From: Eubacterium sp.
GTDB taxonomy: Bacteria; Bacillota; Clostridia; Oscillospirales; Acutalibacteraceae
Assembly: GCA_029050995.1 (NCBI GenBank)
Contig: JAIDLO010000078.1
Span: forward strand, 1 to 5,062
Direction: 5' to 3'
Length of the DNA: 5,062 nucleotides
Each line of letters opens with the position of its first letter. The stretch's first letter is position 1. Shown in pieces: positions 1 through 4,925 of the stretch. Below the pieces are notes generated by a model that was not told the DNA's origin, made no database searches, and worked only from the letters and a program-made list of their open reading frames with translations. The translations under genes and the position numbers were made by a program.

Positions 1-38
1 CGGGAAGCTGCCCGGGAAAATAGGTCGATGCCGACATC
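1..38 (+). rRNA. rrf: 5S ribosomal RNA, 3' end only (cut by window edge)
   Basis: The first bases match the 3' third of a Firmicutes 5S rRNA: a CCCGGG helix strand, then the GGGAAAATAGGTCG segment typical of the helix IV/loop E side, then GCCGACATC, which would be the 3' strand of the closing helix I. A strong intrinsic terminator follows 3 bases later, as expected at the end of an rRNA operon. The other roughly 80 bases lie left of the window, so the pairing of helix I cannot be checked and the exact 3' end (about 36-38) is an estimate. Confidence 0.8.
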
Positions 39-41
39 TTC

Positions 42-75
42 AAAACCTCTAACTTCTGTTAGAGGTTTTTTCTTT
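42..75 (+). terminator. Intrinsic terminator of the rRNA operon
   Basis: A perfect 12-bp stem, AAAACCTCTAAC (42-53) with GTTAGAGGTTTT (58-69), closes a TTCT loop. The T-rich tail overlaps the 3' arm and continues as TTCTTT. It lies directly behind the 5S rRNA. Its A-rich 5' side could also terminate the opposite strand, but no gene arrives from that side nearby. Confidence 0.92.
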
Positions 76-79
76 GTCC

Positions 80-117
80 TTTACTTTATTTCTTGATTGT
101 GCTATATTTTTTATAAT
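80..117 (+). promoter_or_regulatory. Candidate sigma-A promoter(s) for the membrane protein gene
   Basis: TTTACT (80-85), a 17-base spacer and TATATT (103-108) form a reasonable sigma-A promoter. A perfect TATAAT lies just downstream (112-117) but has no good -35 at 16-18 bases. Either would start the transcript at about 115-124, leaving a short leader that contains the ribosome binding site at 129-135. The region is very AT-rich, so chance matches are likely. Confidence 0.45.
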
Positions 118-128
118 CTGTTTATTAC

Positions 129-146
129 AAAGGAGTGTAGGATTTG
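129..146 (+). promoter_or_regulatory. Ribosome binding site that decides the TTG start
   Basis: AAAGGAG (129-135) stands 8 bases before TTG (144-146). No ATG or GTG in this frame is as well placed, so the membrane protein gene is read from this TTG. Confidence 0.75.
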
Positions 147-800
147 ATTAAGTTTATAAATAATTCCAATTCTGACATATTGATTGATTTTTATGGATTG
201 CATGATCATATAACGATTAAGCCAAATAAGAATTTTATTCTGAATATAGATAATGATAATTTTTGTTTTAAAGTATCCGAGTGTGCTGAAAAGTCATCCA
301 TTTTTATGAAAGTATTGGGCATCATTCTTATGTTATTGCTTTCGATTTTTTTGACTATATTGGAGTGTATTGAATCAGAATCAATTCAGAAAAATTTAAA
401 GTTTTCTACCAAATATGAATTAAATGATTTAGATGCAGATCAAGAGCATGAGATTGTTATAAAGAATTCAACGAAAAGGCTTGTTGCATTTTCTGCTTCA
501 TTAAACGGAAGAGCTTTGAACGGAACAATAGATATTACTGAAGAGGATTTAAAAAATCAGGTAAAAGAATATTATCAAATGGAAATTTTGAAATTTTCTT
601 TTCTGATGTTAGCATTATTTGCTTTAGTAATTCTTATTCTTTGCTCTGAAAATTCCGGAAAAATATTTTTCGGTGCTTTGCTTTTTCTTATTGCGTGTAT
701 TCCATTGTTTATAATTATTAGAAATCAAAAGAAAAACAAAGCCCTTATTGAAGATATTCGCAAGAAGTATTGTAATACAGAAACTATACATCTGAATTAA
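144..800 (+). CDS. Hypothetical protein with three predicted membrane helices
   Basis: I do not recognise the family. The 218-residue product has a polar N-terminal part (1-50) of alternating hydrophobic and polar stretches, suggesting beta strands. A strong membrane helix follows at about 53-74, then a charged middle region (75-147) rich in Asp, Glu and Lys. A helical hairpin comes next (about 148-167 and 173-193), then a Lys/Arg-rich tail starting RNQKKNK. The basic tail suggests a cytoplasmic C-terminus, which for three helices puts the N-terminus outside although no signal peptide is visible; the topology is therefore unsure. There are no catalytic or metal-binding motifs. The start is TTG, chosen for the AAAGGAG 8 bases upstream. 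The gene is very AT-rich (bases 541-600 hold about 12 G/C of 60). It lies between an rRNA terminator and a regulator gene with its own promoter, so it is probably transcribed alone. Confidence 0.8.
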   Translation: MIKFINNSNSDILIDFYGLHDHITIKPNKNFILNIDNDNFCFKVSECAEKSSIFMKVLGIILMLLLSIFLTILECIESESIQKNLKFSTKYELNDLDADQEHEIVIKNSTKRLVAFSASLNGRALNGTIDITEEDLKNQVKEYYQMEILKFSFLMLALFALVILILCSENSGKIFFGALLFLIACIPLFIIIRNQKKNKALIEDIRKKYCNTETIHLN

Positions 801-801
801 G

Positions 802-816
802 GCAACTGACAGTTGC
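802..816. promoter_or_regulatory. Dyad abutting the -35 box, candidate operator of the XRE regulator
   Basis: GCAACTG (802-808), a single central A (809) and CAGTTGC (810-816) make a perfect 15-base inverted repeat. It starts one base after the stop codon of the membrane protein gene and ends exactly where the -35 box of the next promoter begins. A one-base centre favours a protein-binding DNA dyad over an RNA hairpin, and no T-run follows. XRE-family repressors often bind short dyads at their own promoters. Autoregulation is an inference. Confidence 0.45.
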
Positions 817-845
817 TTGATAGCCTGCAAATTCTATAGTATACT
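817..845 (+). promoter_or_regulatory. Sigma-A promoter of the XRE regulator gene
   Basis: TTGATA (817-822), a 17-base spacer and TATACT (840-845) each differ from consensus by one base. The -10 lies within an 8-base palindrome, AGTATACT (838-845). Transcription would start near 851-853, almost on the ribosome binding site (AGAGGTGA, 851-858), giving a leader of only about ten bases before the ATG at 863. Confidence 0.7.
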
Positions 846-862
846 GATTTAGAGGTGATAAT

Positions 863-1309
863 ATGGAAACAAAAGATATTATTTTTGAACTGCGCAAGCA
901 GAATAATTTAACGCAAAGCCAGCTTGCCGAAAAAGCATTTGTTACAAGACAGGCAGTTACAAAATGGGAATCAGGCGAATCCATTCCAAATACAGAAACA
1001 TTAAAAATACTTTCAAAATTGTTCAGTGTTTCAATTAATACGCTTTTAGGTTCACCAAGAAAATTGATTTGCCAATGCTGTGGTATTCCGCTTGATGACA
1101 GCTCAATCAGTAAAGAGCCTGACGGAACATTCAACGAGGAATATTGCAAATGGTGTTATACAAATGGAGATTTTGCTTATAAGGATATGAATGTGCTGAT
1201 AGATTTCCTTACTGAGCATATGTCTAATGATCAATTTCCTAAGGAACAGGCAAAAGCTTATTTTGAAGAGCAGATCCCAAAACTTAATCATTGGAAAGAA
1301 AACAAATAA
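863..1309 (+). CDS. XRE-family transcriptional regulator with C-terminal zinc ribbon
   Basis: This 148-residue cytoplasmic protein has two parts. Residues 5-60 form a Cro/C1-type helix-turn-helix: LRKQNNLTQSQLAEK, then VTRQAVTKWESGESIP with the recognition helix, then a helix ending in INTLLG. Residues 70-148 resemble the putative zinc ribbon family Zn_ribbon_2 (PF12674). They carry CQCCGIPL with Cys70 and Cys73, a DGTFNEEYCKWCY segment with Cys95 and Cys98, and the usual helical tail containing a KAYFEEQIPKLNHWK segment. The four cysteines (CxxC...CxxC) should bind one zinc ion. The start is ATG with AGAGGTGA 4 bases upstream. It is probably monocistronic, with its own promoter and a terminator 3 bases after the stop. 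A dyad at the promoter suggests self-repression. Neither the target genes nor the signal can be read from the sequence; the zinc site may be structural or sensory. Confidence 0.93.
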   Translation: METKDIIFELRKQNNLTQSQLAEKAFVTRQAVTKWESGESIPNTETLKILSKLFSVSINTLLGSPRKLICQCCGIPLDDSSISKEPDGTFNEEYCKWCYTNGDFAYKDMNVLIDFLTEHMSNDQFPKEQAKAYFEEQIPKLNHWKENK

Positions 1310-1311
1310 AG

Positions 1312-1342
1312 AAAATGCAGTCGAGTAATCGGCTGCATTTTT
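1312..1342. terminator. Bidirectional intrinsic terminator between convergent genes
   Basis: A 13-bp stem (1312-1324 with 1329-1341, one T-G wobble) closes a GTAA loop, a GNRA-type tetraloop. On the + strand a run of five T (1338-1342) follows the regulator gene. On the - strand the tail reads TTTTCTTTATT. The hairpin fills nearly the whole 34-base gap between the two convergent stop codons. Confidence 0.9.
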
Positions 1343-1343
1343 G

Positions 1344-2297
1344 TTATTCACAAGGATATTTTAAATTCATTTGTTTTCGGCATTCATCCATAATTTTCAT
1401 ACAATCCATTGTTGCAGAAAATGGGATGTATTCGGACTGCGTTTTTCCTGCCGTAATTTCTTCGGCAGCTCTTGTAAATTCAGTTAAATAATCTGTTTTG
1501 CCGTTGAATACTTCTTTTCCGTTTTTGTTTTTGAGCGTTGCTTTTGACGCCATATGAAAAAGGGGCAGGGTAATTTTACCCTTTGTGCCTTTGATTGTGC
1601 AGTCTTCACGGGCAGTTGTAAGAGAAATATTGAATTTGCAAATTGTTTTACCAAATCTAAGTGTAATCCGCTCCGAAATATCAATTCCGTTTTTTACTGT
1701 ACCCTTGCAGATGATTTCATCGGGGTAGCCGAATAGGTTGTAACAATAGGTAATTGGGTAAATTCCGATATCAAGCAAAGCACCGCCAGCAGTTTCGGGC
1801 AGAAGCACACGGGAGTTTTTCGGTTTAAGTACACCGGGGAAAGAATAATTGATTTTAACCTCTTCAACCTCGCCGATTTTACCGCTTTTTATCCATTCTT
1901 TAACAGTTAATGCAACATCCGAAAACCAAGTCCACATTGCTTCGCAGAAATAGGTTTCTTTTTTTTGTGCACAGCTTATAAGCTGTGCAACATCCGCTGA
2001 ATTGATACCAGCAGGCTTTTCGCATAAAACAGACTTGTGATTTTCAAGCGCGGTAATTGAATATTCAAGATGTGATGTATGGGGCGTTGCAATATAAACG
2101 GCATCAACGCTGTTGCATAATATTGCTTCTTCGGCACTTTTATATGCAGCCGCACCGTGCTTTTCAGCAAAAGCACACGCTTTTTCATAATTTCTGCTGT
2201 AAACAGATACAATCTGATGATTTCCTTTTGTTATATCCTTAGCCGTTTTTTCGGCGATACCGCCGCAGCCGATGTACGCCCATCTGAATTTATCCAT
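1344..2297 (-). CDS. Gfo/Idh/MocA-family NAD(P)-dependent oxidoreductase
   Basis: This 317-residue soluble enzyme has a family-typical length and an N-terminal Rossmann fold. The nucleotide-binding loop is YIGCGGIAEKTA (8-19). The family signatures IATPHTSH (69-76) and CEKPAG (92-97, with the lysine common to the family) follow. EAMWTWF (119-125) and GGALLDIGIYP (171-181) open and lie in the C-terminal sugar-binding half, with His replaced by Tyr180 at the usual catalytic position. The last two motifs resemble the dimeric dihydrodiol dehydrogenase / xylose dehydrogenase-like branch. The substrate, probably a sugar, polyol or cyclic derivative, cannot be fixed. I chose the ATG at 2295-2297 because AAGGGAG stands 7 bases upstream; an in-frame ATG at 2316-2318 has no ribosome binding site. 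The start overlaps the glycosylase stop by 8 bases, so the two genes are co-transcribed and probably translationally coupled. G/C content is higher than in the sigma operon. Confidence 0.92.
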   Translation of the reverse strand: MDKFRWAYIGCGGIAEKTAKDITKGNHQIVSVYSRNYEKACAFAEKHGAAAYKSAEEAILCNSVDAVYIATPHTSHLEYSITALENHKSVLCEKPAGINSADVAQLISCAQKKETYFCEAMWTWFSDVALTVKEWIKSGKIGEVEEVKINYSFPGVLKPKNSRVLLPETAGGALLDIGIYPITYCYNLFGYPDEIICKGTVKNGIDISERITLRFGKTICKFNISLTTAREDCTIKGTKGKITLPLFHMASKATLKNKNGKEVFNGKTDYLTEFTRAAEEITAGKTQSEYIPFSATMDCMKIMDECRKQMNLKYPCE

Positions 2298-2311
2298 TAG
2301 AATTCTCCCTT
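2290..2311 (-). promoter_or_regulatory. Overlapping stop/start with internal ribosome binding site
   Basis: AAGGGAG (2305-2311 on the - strand) lies inside the last codons of the glycosylase gene and stands 7 bases before the oxidoreductase ATG (2295-2297). The glycosylase TAA (2290-2292) falls 8 bases into the overlap. This arrangement sets the oxidoreductase start and suggests coupled translation. Confidence 0.75.
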
Positions 2312-2790
2312 GCTTCATTTATAGCATTGCTCCAATATTCAAAAAGCCTGTCCTCACTCCAGGAAGCGTTTGCAGGACTTGTTGACGGAAGAACAATTGC
2401 CTTAATGCCTGTTTCTTTCAATATATACTTATTATATAAAGCCTCCGCTTTTTTGCCGTTTACGAAAACACCCTTGATATTTGCCGTGTTCAGAATTTCG
2501 GCAAGGTTATTTGGTGTTACATTTTTTATTGTGCTGTCGGCAGAACCGCTGATTTCGCAGGAATGGATAACATCCCACAAAGCAAAATGATTGTTCAAAA
2601 TCATATTTGTTTTTTCTTCAATGGTTGTAGGCAGGGCTTCGCCGCAGATTCTTGCCATAACTTTCCAAAATCTGTTTTGCGGATGACCATAAAAAAAGCC
2701 GATTTCACGGGATTTAACAGACGGAAAAGAGCCGAGAATCAGAATCTCGGATTGCGTATCATATAAAGGTTTTATCGGATGAATAAGCAT
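2290..2790 (-). CDS. Hypoxanthine-DNA glycosylase (UDG superfamily, family 6)
   Basis: This 166-residue enzyme should remove hypoxanthine, the deamination product of adenine, from DNA in base excision repair. Motif 1 reads LILGSFPS (17-24) and lacks the catalytic Asp of classical uracil glycosylases. GHPQNRFW (35-42) follows, with Asn39 at the position reported as important in the hypoxanthine-DNA glycosylase family. LWDVIHSCEISGSAD (71-85) and FVNGKKA (109-115) are further family blocks. STSPAN (136-141) corresponds to motif 2, the DNA-minor-groove loop. Length and motif spacing fit a complete gene. The ATG at 2788-2790 has AAAAGGA 8 bases upstream; a TTG two codons earlier would be only 2 bases from it and is rejected. 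The gene overlaps the oxidoreductase downstream and follows a terminator upstream with no visible promoter of its own. TIGR04274-type naming (DNA-deoxyinosine glycosylase) would apply. Confidence 0.9.
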   Translation of the reverse strand: MLIHPIKPLYDTQSEILILGSFPSVKSREIGFFYGHPQNRFWKVMARICGEALPTTIEEKTNMILNNHFALWDVIHSCEISGSADSTIKNVTPNNLAEILNTANIKGVFVNGKKAEALYNKYILKETGIKAIVLPSTSPANASWSEDRLFEYWSNAINEARENSNG

Positions 2791-2806
2791 AAACAAAATC
2801 CTTTTA

Positions 2807-2841
2807 TAAAAACAGCCCTTATAACAAATGTTACAAGGGCT
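2807..2841 (-). terminator. Intrinsic terminator after the secreted-protein gene
   Basis: On the - strand, AGCCCTTGTAAC pairs with GTTATAAGGGCT over 12 bp (one G-U pair) around an ATTT loop, followed by GTTTTTAT. It begins 6 bases after the stop of the secreted-protein gene. The T-run runs directly into AAAAGGA (2799-2805), the ribosome binding site of the glycosylase, and TTTTATAAAA (2802-2811) is itself self-complementary. It may therefore act as a partial terminator inside a longer transcript. Confidence 0.85.
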
Positions 2842-2847
2842 TGAAAT

Positions 2848-3345
2848 TTAAAATGTAACTGTATTTGATGTGTTATCAATCTTTTCTGTTGAGAAAAGGC
2901 TCTTCTTTGCATAATGTGTGCAGGTTATTCTGTACTGATAACCCTTGTCAACTGCAAGAGTTTTTGAAAGGTTGTATACACGGCTATCAGTATATAAGCC
3001 CGAATATGATTGATAATTGCTCCAAGAGTAACTACTATTTTTTCTTTGCTGGATTGTCACCTTGGTAAAACCACTTTTTACAACTTCAGAGGAACAACTA
3101 GTTCTACCAGCAATGATTAAATTGCTCCCACTTTTTGCCGCTGAAATTGCATAGGTAATAATTAATCCAGATGTGTATGTAGATACCATATTATTCGGAT
3201 TGTTTGCCAATAAGCTTTCAAATTCGTCATCTGATAACTCAATATCGTGCCATTCTGTTTTATTTGTTTCAGCAAAAGCTGTATATGGAATTAAAAAGGA
3301 AAACAGCAAAAGACTGATAATTGTTAATCTTAAAACTTTTTTCAT
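2848..3345 (-). CDS. Small secreted protein, possibly DUF6147-like
   Basis: This 165-residue precursor has a classic signal peptide: MKKVLR, a hydrophobic core (about 7-22) and cleavage predicted after AFA (23-25). The mature part, about 140 residues, starts with an acidic stretch (30-48). It then turns into alternating short strands rich in Ser, Thr, Tyr and Val, suggesting a single beta-sandwich domain. Two cysteines, Cys84 and Cys142, could form a disulfide. The TVTIQQ-type strand and the GYQYRITCTHYAK segment (135-147) resemble the small secreted DUF6147 proteins of gut Clostridia, but this is from memory and tentative. There is no LPxTG, lipobox or catalytic motif. It starts 12 bases after the anti-sigma stop, whose TGA overlaps its ribosome binding site (GAGGA), so it is the third gene of the sigma operon. 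Function is unknown; ligand, cell-surface sensor or effector are all possible. Confidence 0.85.
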   Translation of the reverse strand: MKKVLRLTIISLLLFSFLIPYTAFAETNKTEWHDIELSDDEFESLLANNPNNMVSTYTSGLIITYAISAAKSGSNLIIAGRTSCSSEVVKSGFTKVTIQQRKNSSYSWSNYQSYSGLYTDSRVYNLSKTLAVDKGYQYRITCTHYAKKSLFSTEKIDNTSNTVTF

Positions 3346-3357
3346 AAATAAATTTCC

Positions 3358-4158
3358 TCACTTTATAGATTCAGCTATTTTTATTGCTGAATTAAAATCA
3401 AAATTAGTTAAATAGATATCATAGTAAGTATTATTGTCAACATAAATAATTGAAGAATATTCTTTATTACCAAAAACAAAAATGTCAATTCCATTTTTTG
3501 AAAGCTGTTTAGCAGAATCATATTCATTAGTGATTTGTGTTTCACTATTGAACAGATTATCAATACCGTTTTTATATTTTGTAATATCAATATTTATATT
3601 ATTGTTATCATTTTGCTGTTTAATAGTAATTGAAGTAGTTAAAAATTTGTCATCCTCAGTAATATCCACATCATATTTATAATCTTCTGTTAAAAGATCA
3701 TTTGGCAAGATGACCTTATCAAAACCGCTGTCTTTTAATTTTGCAATCAAATCTGCACTATCGTCTAACTGCGTATCATTATTGGAATTGGTACCTCTAA
3801 GGTTAATTGAAAAATGGTCGGCATAGAATTTAACAATTTTATCTGATGTATCATTATAAATATATTTGGCAGAAACAGTCATTGCACCACCCAAAATAAG
3901 AATAGTAATAAGTGCAGCTGCAAAAATTTTTGTCAATTTCAGTTTAATGTGTTTCTTGTTAACAGACTTTGTATTTACTTCATTTTCCTTTTGCGCCTCA
4001 ATTGCCTGGCAAAGCACCTTTGCACAAAAATCAATCAGCTCTGTATCCATTTCAGAGGGATCTTTATCTATTTCATTATCCATTATCTGCTCAATTTCAG
4101 CATAAGTGAATTTCATAGGCTCTGATTTTAAAAGCTGAATTTTATCTTCATTTTTCAT
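3358..4158 (-). CDS. Single-pass anti-sigma factor with DUF4367-like outer domain
   Basis: This 266-residue membrane protein most likely binds and silences the sigma factor encoded just upstream. Residues 1-75 are cytoplasmic and charged, with a LIDFCAKVLCQAIE helix (41-54) of the kind found in clostridial anti-sigma factors. One membrane helix spans about 78-97 and is preceded by a basic KKHIKLKLTK stretch, which fits N-in, C-out. The outer domain (98-266) contains GFDKVILPNDLLTEDY (145-160) and a final NGIDIFVFGN...IAESI part (222-265), resembling DUF4367 sensor domains. There is no zinc-binding HxxxCxxC motif, so it is not a ZAS-type anti-sigma. The ATG has a very strong AAGGAGGT site about 6 bases upstream. 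The gene follows the sigma gene by 56 bases with no good terminator between. The outer signal is unknown. Function is inferred from architecture and position. Confidence 0.82.
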   Translation of the reverse strand: MKNEDKIQLLKSEPMKFTYAEIEQIMDNEIDKDPSEMDTELIDFCAKVLCQAIEAQKENEVNTKSVNKKHIKLKLTKIFAAALITILILGGAMTVSAKYIYNDTSDKIVKFYADHFSINLRGTNSNNDTQLDDSADLIAKLKDSGFDKVILPNDLLTEDYKYDVDITEDDKFLTTSITIKQQNDNNNINIDITKYKNGIDNLFNSETQITNEYDSAKQLSKNGIDIFVFGNKEYSSIIYVDNNTYYDIYLTNFDFNSAIKIAESIK

Positions 4159-4214
4159 GGTTGACCTCCTTACTCATTGATATAGTTGCCAAAAAAGAAT
4201 AAAAGTAACAAAAA

Positions 4215-4739
4215 TTATTTTAATTCTTTTTCTAATTTACGGCAATCATAATATCGCTTTTGTTTAACAGCTGTTTCGGTTGAGTCAATCTTTTTGGCAA
4301 TCTTCTTCATGCTGGTTTTATGAAAATAAGATCTATACAAAATTTCCTGACTGTTTTTCTTCATAGTCGGAATTATTTTCGCTATCTTTTGAATCTGTTC
4401 GTTTTTCTCAATAGTATCAACGAAATCATCTTGACTCTGCAAATCAACCAAATCAATTTCAATGTCAACTACATATTTATCGTGCTTATATTTCTTTCTG
4501 AATTTTTCGCAAACAATATTCTTTGCAGTTTTGTAAAGCCACTTTTCAGGATCGTACGGAAAGCTGCCTTTAACAACTTGATCGCAAAGTGCTAAATAAA
4601 CATCTCCGACAGTATCATCAACATCTATGCCACTGCCGCACAGCCTTGAGAAACAATAGTTTCTTATTTTATCGTGATATAAGCACCATAATTCTGCGCA
4701 TTTATTCTGTTGTTCTTCGGTCACAGAATTATACCCCAT
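4215..4739 (-). CDS. ECF-like RNA polymerase sigma factor (sigma-70 family)
   Basis: This 174-residue product has the two-domain ECF layout. Region 2 covers about residues 14-83: a CAELWCLYHDKIRNYCFSRL helix, the acidic DVDDTVGDVYLAL segment (39-51), and WLYKTAKNIVCEKFRKK (67-83), which contacts the -10 element and core polymerase. A linker of about 30 residues follows. Region 4 (about 116-172) contains a helix-turn-helix with TSMKKIAKKIDSTETAVKQ (142-160) for -35 recognition. Region 3 is absent, as expected. An in-frame ATG at 4770-4772 overlaps the -10 box of the promoter and cannot be in the mRNA, so I used ATG 4737-4739. No ribosome binding site precedes it. GTG at 4722-4724, 9 bases after a GGGG, is a possible alternative start. 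The gene heads the operon with its membrane anti-sigma and a secreted protein. Confidence 0.88.
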   Translation of the reverse strand: MGYNSVTEEQQNKCAELWCLYHDKIRNYCFSRLCGSGIDVDDTVGDVYLALCDQVVKGSFPYDPEKWLYKTAKNIVCEKFRKKYKHDKYVVDIEIDLVDLQSQDDFVDTIEKNEQIQKIAKIIPTMKKNSQEILYRSYFHKTSMKKIAKKIDSTETAVKQKRYYDCRKLEKELK

Positions 4740-4770
4740 TTCTATGATTAAAATTGTTTTATATTTATAC

Positions 4771-4799
4771 ATTATACAATTATTGGAAAAATTTGTAAA
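4771..4799 (-). promoter_or_regulatory. Sigma-A promoter of the sigma/anti-sigma operon
   Basis: On the - strand TTTACA (4794-4799), a 17-base spacer and a perfect TATAAT (4771-4776) form a strong vegetative promoter. The start of transcription is expected near 4763-4764, about 25 bases before the chosen ATG. The promoter is of the housekeeping type; no ECF-style GGAAC or TGAAAC -35 is visible, so autoregulation by the encoded sigma factor is not supported by the sequence. Confidence 0.78.
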
Positions 4800-4862
4800 T
4801 AAAAATAATTAAATGTCGTTAAAAGTTTTTATGATTTATGTATTTTTTCTATTGAAATACGC

Positions 4863-4876
4863 TTTGATACATCAAA
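4863..4876. promoter_or_regulatory. 14-base palindrome upstream of the sigma operon promoter
   Basis: TTTGAT and ATCAAA flank a two-base centre (AC), a perfect inverted repeat about 65 bases upstream of the -35 box and 17 bases past the tRNA terminator T-run. It could be a regulator binding site for the sigma operon. In DNA this AT-rich, a 6-bp-arm palindrome can arise by chance, so this is weak. Confidence 0.25.
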
Positions 4877-4892
4877 ATAGCATTATGGCAAC

Positions 4893-4924
4893 AAAAAAAC
4901 CTCGTAGCCTAAGCTACGAGGTTT
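4893..4924 (-). terminator. Intrinsic terminator of the tRNA-Asn gene
   Basis: On the - strand AAACCTCGTAGC pairs perfectly with GCTACGAGGTTT over 12 bp around a TTAG loop, followed by seven T (4893-4899, partly in the stem). The stem begins one base after the CCA end of the tRNA. Confidence 0.93.
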
Positions 4925-4925
4925 G

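Noticed and set aside
784..1149. 121-codon open frame on the - strand
   Set aside because: It lies antisense to the XRE gene, which has a clear domain structure, promoter and ribosome binding site. The antisense product resembles no protein type and has no ribosome binding site.
1291..1491. Open frame on the + strand starting inside the end of the XRE gene
   Set aside because: It runs through the terminator and antisense to the oxidoreductase C-terminus, with a product of mixed composition and no start signals. It is a shadow frame.
2298..2318. Seven-residue N-terminal extension of the oxidoreductase (ATG 2316-2318)
   Set aside because: No ribosome binding site precedes it, whereas AAGGGAG is well placed for the ATG at 2295-2297. 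The Rossmann fold begins directly after the shorter start.
2931..2960. TTGACA on the - strand inside the secreted-protein gene as promoter for the glycosylase
   Set aside because: The hexamer is perfect but the -10 region at 17-18 bases (ATAACC/TAACCT) is poor. It remains possible only as a weak internal promoter.
4728..4756. Second TATAAT on the - strand (4728-4733) as a promoter
   Set aside because: The hexamer at 17 bases upstream is CAATTT, which matches TTGACA at no position, and the box would lie within the sigma coding sequence.
4777..4860. ECF-type autoregulated promoter upstream of the sigma gene
   Set aside because: No GGAAC/TGAAAC-like -35 with a suitable -10 is visible, and a good sigma-A promoter explains expression.
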